Origin: G039954875 sp039954875
GTDB taxonomy: Bacteria; Bacteroidota; Bacteroidia; Flavobacteriales; Blattabacteriaceae
Length of the DNA stretch: 64,000 nucleotides
Assembly: GCA_039954875.1 (NCBI GenBank)
Contig: CP157202.1
Coordinates: 1,054,001 to 1,118,000, forward strand
Reading direction: 5' to 3'
In this document: positions 46,115 to 55,215 of the stretch, piece by piece
How the letters are laid out: every line of letters begins with the position of its first letter
How positions within the stretch are numbered: position 1 is the first letter of the stretch
The notes under the pieces: generated by a model
The model's input: the letters and a program-made list of their open reading frames with translations, nothing else
What the model was told of the DNA's origin: nothing
The model's database searches: none
Translations under genes and position numbers: made by a program

Positions 46115-47293
46115 ATGAATTTTATATTAGCTGACGGCCCCGAATGGGATACTTTACTTCCACTTACATTCACACGCCCAACAGCAGAGATCCGTATAGG
46201 CATACTAACCCTGAGAGAAAAATGGGAACATTTGCTGAAAACAAAAACCTTTACAATTACACAAACTCACTTAACCAGAAAGTATCCTACCCCTTCAAAA
46301 AAAGATTCCTATATCTCTATAAACCCTACCTTCCTCCCAACCAAAAACTTGATCCAAGCAATTCATTCACTAGAAGAAAACCAAGCATTGACGAAGGGAA
46401 AGACGATCATCGCCCTTTATAAAAACCCTCACAAGATCCCTTACCCGACCCTCATAAAAGAAGTCCCTTATCCTCATGATCTGATCCACATCGAACATCC
46501 ATGGGATATCTTTCAACAAAATACCATAGCCCTCGAACAAGATTTTAAGCTCTTGACACAAGGCCGAAAATCTGCTCCCCTGAGCAAAAGCAATCGTGTC
46601 ACAGGTAAAGACATCTTTGTCGAAGAAGGCGCTATTGTAGAACACGCTATACTCAATGCCCAATCTGGCGCCATATACATTGGAAAAAAAACCCAGATCA
46701 TGGAAGGCTGCCTCATCCGCGGCGGACTAGCACTATGTGAAGGTGCTGTACTAAAAATGGGGGCCAAAATTTATGGCGCTACGACAATCGGTCCTTATTG
46801 CAAGGTGGGAGGAGAGATCAACAACTCCATATTGTTTTCCTATTCCAATAAAGCCCACGACGGATTTTTAGGCAATTCTGTGTTGGGACAATGGTGCAAT
46901 CTGGGTGCCGGCACCAACACCTCCAATTTAAAAAACAACTATTCAAAGGTCTACGTGTGGAATCATACAGCTGGACAGACCATATCGACAAAACTACAAT
47001 TTTGTGGACTTTTCATGGGGGATTATTCCAAATCAGCCATCAATACCCAATTCAATACGGGTTCAGTAGTTGGTGTATCGGTCAATGTATTCGGATACGG
47101 CTTCCCACCTAAGCACATTCCTTCCTTCACTTGGGGTGGAATACAAAAAAGTGATCTTTTCGATTTTGAAAAAACCTGCGAAACGGCTCAACTTATGATG
47201 TCTCGACGAAATCAAACCTTCTACTCCATAGATAAGGAAATCTTGAGATACCTTTTTTACTTGACTCAAAAGAGGTACGAAACATCTCCCTAA
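46115..47293 (+). CDS. GlmU-family protein: nucleotidyltransferase-like with left-handed beta-helix
   Basis: A 392-residue protein of the Bacteroidota group often annotated as GlmU-like or putative sugar nucleotidyltransferase. It starts MNFILADGPEWDTLLPLTFT with the family's TRPTAEIRIGILTLREKWE. The C-terminal half has hexapeptide repeats (GAIYIGKKTQIMEGCLIRGG, GAVLKMGAKIYGATTIGPYC, KVGGEINNSILFSYSNKAHD) and LGAGTNTSNLKNNYSKV, which resembles the GlmU acetyltransferase core. The usual GlmU nucleotide-binding start is not present. The substrate is not established. Complete, single gene. Confidence 0.85.
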   Translation: MNFILADGPEWDTLLPLTFTRPTAEIRIGILTLREKWEHLLKTKTFTITQTHLTRKYPTPSKKDSYISINPTFLPTKNLIQAIHSLEENQALTKGKTIIALYKNPHKIPYPTLIKEVPYPHDLIHIEHPWDIFQQNTIALEQDFKLLTQGRKSAPLSKSNRVTGKDIFVEEGAIVEHAILNAQSGAIYIGKKTQIMEGCLIRGGLALCEGAVLKMGAKIYGATTIGPYCKVGGEINNSILFSYSNKAHDGFLGNSVLGQWCNLGAGTNTSNLKNNYSKVYVWNHTAGQTISTKLQFCGLFMGDYSKSAINTQFNTGSVVGVSVNVFGYGFPPKHIPSFTWGGIQKSDLFDFEKTCETAQLMMSRRNQTFYSIDKEILRYLFYLTQKRYETSP

Positions 47294-47295
47294 AA

Positions 47296-47945
47296 CTCCT
47301 CAAGCCCTCTCACCCTATCCTCAAAACATAAGGCCAAAGCCAACTCGAGTTGCTTGGAAGAAAAATTATCTACCAAGCCCGATCAAAATCGTATAAACAC
47401 CCGTCTTTAACTCAACACACTTCTTCAAAGACTATCGCTGAAAATCCGTATCACAATGCTCAATGAATTTTTGTCTAAATTTTGTGGAAGACGAGATAAA
47501 TCATGATAAACCAACGGTTTATTTAAAACAGGTAAATATACTTTGACCGATTGCTTCACTGTCGCACGAATGATTTTCTACCCACGGTTTATATTGAACT
47601 TTCTTCACTCAGAATACTGGCAAAATAAGAGGTTTATCCAAGCTCTATCCCGATCTCAGTCACTTTTTCTAAAAACCATCCACCAAAACGGTCGGCATAT
47701 TTCGTTGGAGCAATGCTTATATGTACTCGATAAGACCGATCTCCCCATAAACCGTATGATGTGGCTATAGCCCCCCCCTTGGTAATCGGAAAAGCAGATC
47801 ACAGCCCCCCCCACATGTCACCCTATACCATTCGTCAAATACACTTCATGGCCTGATCTGCATCCGCAAAACCATGACCAAATGATCGCTTTATTCAATA
47901 CCTAAACGCATAACTATGGACGTGATCTCTTCTACAAAAAAGAGT
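47296..47945 (-). pseudogene. rsmE: 16S rRNA m3U1498 methyltransferase pseudogene
   Basis: Minus-strand frames give, from the 5' side, SDHLVMVLRMQIRP (the SKH..VLRMK.GD segment), TKYADRFGWFLEKVTEIGIE, KPLVYHDLSRLPQNLDKNSL, then LVDNFSSKQLELALALCFED. This equals the GPEGD(F)S..E...A...GF motif, though the usual GPEG is altered to GLVD. Breaks occur in nearly every segment, including two C8/G8 runs at 47771-47778 and 47805-47812. It is on the strand of tsaD, just downstream. Together with the TrmH remnant at the left edge, two rRNA/tRNA methyltransferases have been lost in this window. Confidence 0.72.
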
Positions 47946-47946
47946 T

Positions 47947-48975
47947 TCATATCGACATCCTATCATATCGGGCACAGGGAATGATGTCCAAAGGATCAAA
48001 CCACTGACGTTCGTATTTGAGTTGTCCCACCATAGCGACCATCGCCCCATTATCTGTAGTGTATTCGACTTTAGGAAGGTATATCTGCCAAGATTTTTCA
48101 GCAGCAACGCGAGAAAACTGTCTACGTAATTCTGTGTTAGCCGAAACACCTCCAGCTAAAGCTATATGCCTCACTTCAGTCTTTTCTACAGCCTGCTCGA
48201 CTTTTCCCAACAATATCTCCACGATAATCCGTTGTACAGAAGCACACAGATCGGGCAATTGCTTTCGTACAAATCCAGGATCAGCTTTCAACCCCTCTCG
48301 GATGAAATACAGGATATGTGTCTTGAGCCCACTGAAACTAAAATCCAACCCTTCAATCTTAGGTTTTGAAAAGATAAATTTTTTCGGATCACCCTTCCGT
48401 GCATAACAATCTATCAAGGGACCACCAGGATAATCCAGACCTAAAATCTTAGCCGTCTTATCAAAAGCTTCTCCAGCCGCATCGTCTATCGTATGCCCCA
48501 AGACAGTCATCTCAAAGAAATCGTCTACTCGGACAATCTGAGTATGCCCACCACTGACGGTCAAACACAAGAAAGGGAACCGAGGTGGATGCCGATGAAC
48601 CCCCTTAATGAAATGTACTAAAACGTGTGCCTGAATATGGTGCACCCCAATCAATGGAATCCCCAAAGCCATAGCCAAAGACTTAGCAAAAGAAGTCCCG
48701 ACCAATAGAGATCCCATGAGACCAGGTCCACGAGTAAAAGCTATAGCATCAATTTGATTTTGCATTATATTTGCTAGAGAAACGGCCCGATCGACCACGG
48801 GGATGATGTTTCTCTGGTGTGATCTAGAAGCCAGCTCAGGCACGACACCACCGTATTTTTGATGGATCTCCTGAGAGGCGATGATGTTAGATAAAACATA
48901 ACCGTTTTGGATAATAGCCGCAGCTGTATCGTCACAAGAAGATTCTATACCTAAGATGACGGGAAGGTGTTTCAT
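47947..48975 (-). CDS. tsaD: tRNA N6-threonylcarbamoyladenosine synthase subunit TsaD
   Basis: A 342-residue protein from ATG 48975, with ILGIESSCDDTAAAII, the metal motif GVHHIQAHVLVH (H113, H117), CLTVSGGHTQIV, GEAFDKTAKILGL, LDFSFSGLKT and ALAGGVSANTELR. The C-terminal TDNGAMVAM is present. It transfers the threonylcarbamoyl group to A37 of ANN-decoding tRNAs. It is divergent from tamB with a short gap, as in many Bacteroidota. A TTG at 48984 overlaps the promoter element, so ATG 48975 is the better start. The -7 element ends only six bases upstream. Confidence 0.96.
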   Translation of the reverse strand: MKHLPVILGIESSCDDTAAAIIQNGYVLSNIIASQEIHQKYGGVVPELASRSHQRNIIPVVDRAVSLANIMQNQIDAIAFTRGPGLMGSLLVGTSFAKSLAMALGIPLIGVHHIQAHVLVHFIKGVHRHPPRFPFLCLTVSGGHTQIVRVDDFFEMTVLGHTIDDAAGEAFDKTAKILGLDYPGGPLIDCYARKGDPKKFIFSKPKIEGLDFSFSGLKTHILYFIREGLKADPGFVRKQLPDLCASVQRIIVEILLGKVEQAVEKTEVRHIALAGGVSANTELRRQFSRVAAEKSWQIYLPKVEYTTDNGAMVAMVGQLKYERQWFDPLDIIPCARYDRMSI

Positions 48976-48981
48976 TGCAAG

Positions 48982-48989
48982 CAAAAATA
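48982..48989 (-). promoter_or_regulatory. -7 element (TATTTTTG) six bases before the tsaD ATG
   Basis: Minus-strand TATTTTTG, then CTTGCA, then ATG. The spacing is the same as before the ABC transporter at 27565 and suggests a leaderless or nearly leaderless mRNA. Confidence 0.45.
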
Positions 48990-49000
48990 AGGATATTTAA

Positions 49001-52000
49001 GTGCTGGAAATCTTTCGATGGTTTTTATCTCTATTCCTATTCCTACTCAAGGGTGCCTTCAAATTCCTAGGATATTCGACTTTGATTGCTCTATTGATCG
49101 TAGGCGGGATCCTCATCGTCATCAATACTCCAACCATACAAACTAAAATTGCACAACTGACCCTAACCAAGCTCAATGAAAGCTTCGGCACAATGCTTTT
49201 GGTAGACAGTGTAGATGTCGATTTCCTAGGAGATATTCAGCTCTACCACGTCAAAGCTATCGATGACCACAAAAATACGCTAATCTCAATCCCTCATGTT
49301 AAATGGCAAATTGACTTATTACATCTATTTTTAAATCCCAAAAACATTAAAATCAAAAAACTCGTACTTGACCAACCCAAGGTCTTCATCACGACTTACC
49401 GAGGAGACAGAACAAGCAATATGAATAGATTTATCGACAAGTTTTCTGACAAAAACACCACGACCTACTCCAAAACTCTCTTCAAAAGCAATTTCGAGGT
49501 CAAAAGAGGTCATCTACAGATCAGCGATCAAAACCTCAAAGAGAAAGACACTTTGATACTCACAGTCAATCCATTGGATGCTTGGATAGAAAATTTTCGA
49601 ATGAAAGGCCATACAATCGAAGCCCATATACCCTCCATAAAGTCAACCGGAAGATTGAAAAAAAAAGATTTTCGTATCGATGAATTGTCGACCAATTTAA
49701 CATTTACTACCAACCATCTACAGGCCTATAACCTCAAATTACAAACCTCTAGAAGTACGATCAAAGGCAACATAGCCTTACACTATAATCAACCTAAGGA
49801 TATGGCAAAATTCATCGACAAAATATATATTAAAACCGAGTTCGAAAAAGGCTCTCATTTAGGTTTTGAAGATCTGAAATTGTTTATCAACAACTGGGAT
49901 TCAAAAGCTGTGGTCGCATTACAAGGGAAGATATACGGCCGACTGGGCAATCAACTCACCCTATCGGACATCCATCTAGAAAGTGGAAAAAATAAAATCC
50001 AAGCCAATCAAATTGTGCTTTCGCATATCACCGAGAGGAGGGGATTTAAGATCGTTCAAAAAAAAGACGGTATAATCGAAAGCTCCTATACAGCAGCCAC
50101 TGCCCTGCTTCCAAGTTTCATCAGTCGAAAAATTCCAGTTTTTCTGAAAGATTATGGCAATATGAGGTATTACGGCGCTATGACCATCACCTCTGAAACT
50201 ATCACAGCCGAAGGAAATCTTAGCAGTAGCGCCATAGGGACTGTCAATACCGACATTCAACTAGACAACTACACTAGGAAAGTCCCACAATATAAAGGAG
50301 CAATTTCTGCCACAAATATCGATCTATCCATTCTCACGAAAAACAAAAACCTTCAATCCATAGGTGGTACATTCCATTTTGAGGGAAAAGGCTTTTCATT
50401 AAACACATTACAATTACAACTCATCGGAACATTTAATCAATTAACACTCTACAACCGCAAAATCAACAAAGTCCAAGTCGATGGTCGTATAGGTCAAAAA
50501 TCATTCGAAGGACAACTTGTTATAGAGGATCCAAAAGTTAAACTAGATTTTGATGGAAAAGTAAACTTTACCCCTAAAAAATGGCTTGTCCAAGCTAAAA
50601 TCAAAATTGAGTACATTCATCTGAAGGCCATGGAGTTGAGCGAACGTGAAAAATCCTTCCTCAATACAAACCTCGAGATCAATGTCCAAGGAACAGACAT
50701 AGACCATCTACAAGGCAATATCTACATAACGAATACAACTTATGAAACATCAAAGAAAAAATTCAACTTCTCGGAAATATCCATCGAATCAAAGATCTTA
50801 GGTAAAAAAGATCGAGAGATAACCCTCTCAGCACCTGAGATGGCCCAAGGCTCTTTTCGTGGAAATTTTAAACGGTTCGAATTGACCAAACTTCTAGAAA
50901 ATGGAGTAAATCGTGTGCTCAATGAAAAAAACTATCATTCGGTCACACCAAACCAATCTCTCACTTTCGATTTAATACTTACCCAACGTTTCATAGAACT
51001 CTTTGAAGAAAAAGTGAAAATTTTATCAGACAGCCACCTACAAGGTCAATTGACAAACGATGCACTCAACTTAGATATAGAGATCCAAAAAGTCCAGATC
51101 AACGAGCACACTATTCAGAACGCACATCTAAACATCAATACGTCCTCTGAAAAAAATATAACTTTCAAGATCGAAAATGTTATAATCCAAGGTATTAGTT
51201 TCAAAAACATTAACCTCACTACAAAACAAAAAAACGATATCCTACTAATCAACACCAGATTTTTAGCCACTTTGGCCGGCACCGAACAAGAAGTCGATCT
51301 GAATTTTTACAAATCCGGTGGCTGGAATAGCAAAGAAAGCACATTTGTCATCGTTCTACAACGTTCACGTATCACAATCAATGGTTACGACTGGTGGATA
51401 AATGATCAGAATAACCACCATTCCAATCTAGTCAAAATCGATTTAAAAAAGAAAAGATACACCATTGACAAATTGACATTCACTTCCGAAACACAAAACC
51501 TAACCGTCTCAACTGAGATCATCGGAAATAATTACAAGATGGCGCAAGGCACCTTTGATCAAGTACAACTCAAGCAACCAATCCCTACCAAAGAAGAAGG
51601 TCTAATTATAGATGGTGTAGCCCACGGGAATTTCTTCATCGAAAATTCAGGAGATGACCTCAATCCTAAAATTGATATGAAAGTAAACCAATTAGTCATT
51701 AACGATATCGTACTGGGCGATCTTAATATCAACACCTCTTATAACGAAAAAAATAAACTTTATCAACTCAATATCACTTTGAAAAACGAACAGATAGACA
51801 TCCTAACAGTAGTCGGCAACATCGATAATACATCTTCCAAAAAAGCACAATTAAACTTAGATATCAGTACCAAAAACCTACCAATCAAATTTTTACAAGC
51901 ATTCCTAGGAAACATATTTAGCAAAATAAGAGGTACTGCTGAGGGTAATATCAAAGTCACCGGAGATTTTGATCGTCCGATCTACCAAGGAGAGCTACGT

Positions 52001-53518
52001 TTGAAAAAAGTTGGGATGAAGGTAAACTATCTCAATACAGACTACGAATTCATAGGAATACCTTCCCTTCTGATCAATCCAGAGACTTTCATTTTAAAAG
52101 ACTTCCGTTTCAAAGACACACAATACAATACCCAAGGATACATCAGTGGTGCGATCCTCAATGAAAAATTTACCAAATGGACCCTAGCATTATCAATAGA
52201 TACAAAAAACATCTTAGCACTTAATACCACCTCAATACAAAATAATTTATTTTACGGCACTATTTTTGCTAATGGTAAAATAGAAATCTCAGGAGAAGCT
52301 AATAATCTAGACATAAGCATACGAGAGGGAAAGACTACAGGCTTTTCACAATTGTTCATTAACACAAAAGGATCCCAATCTATGACTGAAAATAACAGAT
52401 TTATTCACTTTCTGAATTTAAATACTCAAGATAGTACTGAACTAATCAACTCTCCTCCAAAACAGCATAAAAATAAAAACATCCAAAAAGGACTCTCTAT
52501 TAGCATAGAGACCGACATTAATGAAAATGCCAAAGTACACCTCATCCTAGACCCTTATTCGGATAATTTCATCCAGGCCAAAGGAACGGGAAATATATCA
52601 TTTAAAATGAGGTCTGGAGGCAATATAGAAATGACGGGGAAATATAATACCACAAAGGGCTCTTATCACTTCTCCAGCGAACAGATCCCCTTTCTAAAAC
52701 TGAATAAACAATTTCAAATCAAACCGGGTGGATCTATTACCTGGACAGGCTCCGCCACTAATGCTAACCTAAATCTGACCGCTTTCTATCCTAAATCAGT
52801 TTCCAATGTAGGAGAATACATCAATTTGCCCAACTTATCGAGAGTACCTCAAAATATCCTTACAGAGCTTAAAATCAATATTTATGGGCAACTATCTCTT
52901 CCAAAATTAGAACTCAACATCGACTTTCCAAACATTAGTGAAAGTATCAAACAACAACTGACACAAAAACTCAATACCCAAGACGAGAAACTAATACAAT
53001 TCGGCTCCATACTATTATTAGGTAAATTTTTTCTCAACACCAAAAATATAGGAAGTGGACTTTGGACTTACTCTACCTATGATTTAGCCCTCAAACAGTT
53101 AGGAAATATTCTGTCGAGTATCAATGATGCATTGAATGTAAATTTCGAATACATCGAAGGCAATAGAGATACCAACTCATCAAGTGGTTTCAGATCTTCC
53201 ATATCTTACAATATCAACCGGCGCTTTTCGATCAAAAGCATCGTAGGAGTCCCATTTAATACAGTAAAAAAACAAAGAAGTCCTTTCACTGGAGAAATCC
53301 AACTTGATATGGATATCAGCCAACAGACAGACAAAAGCTTAAAATTAACTTTATTCTCTCGCCCGAATACCTTTGGCAGAGAAAATATACAGTCAACTAA
53401 ATTTTCCTCACAAAATTATGGAGTGGGGGTGATTTATACCACTTCATTTAATAGTTTAAAAAAATGGGATATCCCCTTCAAAACCAAAAGAGATGACAGC
53501 AAAAAACAATTTCGGTAA
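49001..53518 (+). CDS. tamB: TamB-family translocation/assembly module protein (AsmA/DUF490)
   Basis: A 1505-residue protein starting at GTG 49001, with one N-terminal membrane helix (STLIALLIVGGILIVIN) and a very long beta-rich periplasmic part with the groove-type repeating pattern of bridge proteins. A C-terminal DUF490 domain follows (GSYHFSSEQIPFLKLNKQFQ, IKPGGSITWTGSATNANLNL, LNTQDEKLIQFGSILLLGKF). TamB works with an outer-membrane TamA partner in envelope assembly or phospholipid transport; a TamA-like lipoprotein is at 657. It is the largest intact gene here, which suggests strong selection. The only unusual point is the GTG start, chosen for lack of an in-frame ATG at the right place. 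Confidence 0.93.
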   Translation: MLEIFRWFLSLFLFLLKGAFKFLGYSTLIALLIVGGILIVINTPTIQTKIAQLTLTKLNESFGTMLLVDSVDVDFLGDIQLYHVKAIDDHKNTLISIPHVKWQIDLLHLFLNPKNIKIKKLVLDQPKVFITTYRGDRTSNMNRFIDKFSDKNTTTYSKTLFKSNFEVKRGHLQISDQNLKEKDTLILTVNPLDAWIENFRMKGHTIEAHIPSIKSTGRLKKKDFRIDELSTNLTFTTNHLQAYNLKLQTSRSTIKGNIALHYNQPKDMAKFIDKIYIKTEFEKGSHLGFEDLKLFINNWDSKAVVALQGKIYGRLGNQLTLSDIHLESGKNKIQANQIVLSHITERRGFKIVQKKDGIIESSYTAATALLPSFISRKIPVFLKDYGNMRYYGAMTITSETITAEGNLSSSAIGTVNTDIQLDNYTRKVPQYKGAISATNIDLSILTKNKNLQSIGGTFHFEGKGFSLNTLQLQLIGTFNQLTLYNRKINKVQVDGRIGQKSFEGQLVIEDPKVKLDFDGKVNFTPKKWLVQAKIKIEYIHLKAMELSEREKSFLNTNLEINVQGTDIDHLQGNIYITNTTYETSKKKFNFSEISIESKILGKKDREITLSAPEMAQGSFRGNFKRFELTKLLENGVNRVLNEKNYHSVTPNQSLTFDLILTQRFIELFEEKVKILSDSHLQGQLTNDALNLDIEIQKVQINEHTIQNAHLNINTSSEKNITFKIENVIIQGISFKNINLTTKQKNDILLINTRFLATLAGTEQEVDLNFYKSGGWNSKESTFVIVLQRSRITINGYDWWINDQNNHHSNLVKIDLKKKRYTIDKLTFTSETQNLTVSTEIIGNNYKMAQGTFDQVQLKQPIPTKEEGLIIDGVAHGNFFIENSGDDLNPKIDMKVNQLVINDIVLGDLNINTSYNEKNKLYQLNITLKNEQIDILTVVGNIDNTSSKKAQLNLDISTKNLPIKFLQAFLGNIFSKIRGTAEGNIKVTGDFDRPIYQGELRLKKVGMKVNYLNTDYEFIGIPSLLINPETFILKDFRFKDTQYNTQGYISGAILNEKFTKWTLALSIDTKNILALNTTSIQNNLFYGTIFANGKIEISGEANNLDISIREGKTTGFSQLFINTKGSQSMTENNRFIHFLNLNTQDSTELINSPPKQHKNKNIQKGLSISIETDINENAKVHLILDPYSDNFIQAKGTGNISFKMRSGGNIEMTGKYNTTKGSYHFSSEQIPFLKLNKQFQIKPGGSITWTGSATNANLNLTAFYPKSVSNVGEYINLPNLSRVPQNILTELKINIYGQLSLPKLELNIDFPNISESIKQQLTQKLNTQDEKLIQFGSILLLGKFFLNTKNIGSGLWTYSTYDLALKQLGNILSSINDALNVNFEYIEGNRDTNSSSGFRSSISYNINRRFSIKSIVGVPFNTVKKQRSPFTGEIQLDMDISQQTDKSLKLTLFSRPNTFGRENIQSTKFSSQNYGVGVIYTTSFNSLKKWDIPFKTKRDDSKKQFR

Positions 53519-53638
53519 AAAACAAAATAAATGTCTATAAGATCAACCTAACGCACTAAAAATTAAGAAGTTTTTTTATTCCTAATTTTTTAATACTTTT
53601 ACGCCATAAATACAAAAATTCCTAAATAACGTAAATCT

Positions 53639-54112
53639 ATGACTTCAAGATATTACCTAGACGAGATAGATAAAAAAATCTTAACAAGTCTTACTGAAAA
53701 TGCCCGTACACCTTTCACTGAGATAGCTAAAACCATACAATGCTCTACCGGGACTATCCATGTGAGAGATAAAAAACTCGAAGATGCTGGTATCATCACT
53801 GGCAATACGCTCAAAATCAATTATAAAGCATTAGATTATCATCTGATCGCATTTGTTGGAATTCTTTCAAACTCACGTGAGACCAAAATAGTCAAAAGAG
53901 AATTGGTAAAAATCCCTAACGTTGTACAACTCTACATTACCTCTGGGAAATATAATCTCTCCTGTAGAATCATTGCGAAAGATCCTGCCGATGCTAGAGA
54001 AGTCATCTCAAAGATCGGTGAAATCACAGGAGTTCTTCGTACCGAATCTACTATCTGTATGGAAGAAGTCATCAATGATGAAAATAGATTATTGCTTAGC
54101 ATCCTCGAATAG
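53639..54112 (+). CDS. Lrp/AsnC-family transcriptional regulator
   Basis: A 157-residue protein. The N-terminal winged helix reads LDEIDKKILTSLTENARTPF and EIAKTIQCSTGTIHVRDKKL then EDAGIITG. The C-terminal RAM (effector) domain has YHLIAFVGILSNSRETK and ITGVLRTESTICMEEVI. Bacteroidota have a closely similar regulator in most genomes, usually annotated AsnC-like; its targets are not known. A TACTTTTA near 53590-53597 is close to, but not, the -7 consensus. Complete. Confidence 0.92.
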   Translation: MTSRYYLDEIDKKILTSLTENARTPFTEIAKTIQCSTGTIHVRDKKLEDAGIITGNTLKINYKALDYHLIAFVGILSNSRETKIVKRELVKIPNVVQLYITSGKYNLSCRIIAKDPADAREVISKIGEITGVLRTESTICMEEVINDENRLLLSILE

Positions 54113-54164
54113 TTTCATGTAAAAAATAAACCTTGAAGAAAAAAAAACCATTTCAAAATAGCCC

Positions 54165-54812
54165 TAACTACAAATGTGGTTATTTTTAGGTTCGATGGAG
54201 AAATACTCAAAATGTTAATCGATAAAAAAGATTCATCTTTTAAAAGAGCATAGATTTTACCAAACAAATACATCAAAATAGACAAAAGTGTCGAATGTGG
54301 TATAAAAATACTTTTACAAAGGCTTTTTAATACAGATCAAGCTTATTTTAAACAATTAAAAGCATTTTATAATATCTTTCATAACCCCAGTACGTGTTGT
54401 AAATATCAGCTTTTATTGTTTAATCAAAATAGATCCTTCTCAAATCGTTAAACATAAAAAATAGACTCTTATGGTTTAAATACAATGAAATTCCCAACTT
54501 AGCTTATGATCATAACGAGATTATTTCTTATATTAAAAAAATGTTTGAAAAGATATGTAAGAAAATGTTTAATAGGTTTGAATCCCATATCAAAATAATT
54601 TGCCATTGCTAAATTTCAAACGCTATATGAGACCACATTAAATATACAATTGGATAAACAAAACTTTTGAAAAAAAATATTTAACTCACAAATAATTATC
54701 GAAACTGGAAAAATCATCAACTCTTAAAAAAATAAACCGACTAAACCCTATAAGTTTAATAAAAAAAACACTAAAAAAAATGAGCTTGAAAGGATATGAT
54801 TTTTTTTTAAAT
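54165..54812 (+). pseudogene. NUDIX hydrolase / NrtR-type regulator pseudogene
   Basis: Plus-strand frames give VVIFRFDGEILKMLIDKKDS, ILPNKYIKIDKSVECGIKIL (where ALPGGFV..DES and the NUDIX box would be), LFNTDQAYFKQLKAFYN, then EIPNLAYDHNEIISYIKK, FAIAKFQTLYETTLNIQLDK, then NF and IFNSQIIIETGK, ending KPYKFNKKN. This is the NUDIX domain followed by the winged-helix tail of NrtR-like proteins. The NUDIX box itself has lost its glutamates. Several breaks. It was about 220 codons. Confidence 0.75.
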
Positions 54813-54825
54813 AAACCATCAGTTC

Positions 54826-55203
54826 ATGAATTCTTTAAAACCCAATATGAAAAAATCCTCCGGATTAAAAATCATCATTATATTACTAATGATGATCAAT
54901 ATATGGTACATTATATATGTAGCAATACCTGGGTTGAGAGATGAGAAGAATACTTTGAGTGGGTTCAATCTACCCAAGTATTACTTTTCGATACTTTTGT
55001 TATTAAACGTAATAGGAGCTGTTGGTGGATATCTTATCTATCGATTTAAAAAACTAGGGGTCTATTTCATACTAACAGAGATATCCCTCCAAATTCTTAT
55101 CCAACGCATATATGGCTACATTGATACAGATGTTTTATTTCATTTATTTCTTCTATGTTTAGGTAGTGTCAGTATCATCCCAAAATGGAAACAATTTTCT
55201 TAA
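54826..55203 (+). CDS. Small membrane protein, unknown
   Basis: A 125-residue protein with four predicted membrane segments: GLKIIIILLMMINIWYIIYV, YYFSILLLLNVIGAVGGYLI, LGVYFILTEISLQILI and VLFHLFLLCLGSVSIIP. I do not recognise a family. It is intact in a stretch where its upstream neighbour is dead, and it ends 12 bases before the PgpH-like gene, so co-transcription is likely. An alternative start at 54847 (MKKSSGLK) is better placed relative to the first helix. It may be an accessory of the downstream phosphodiesterase or a decaying leftover. Confidence 0.6.
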   Translation: MNSLKPNMKKSSGLKIIIILLMMINIWYIIYVAIPGLRDEKNTLSGFNLPKYYFSILLLLNVIGAVGGYLIYRFKKLGVYFILTEISLQILIQRIYGYIDTDVLFHLFLLCLGSVSIIPKWKQFS

Positions 55204-55215
55204 CCATATCAGAGC

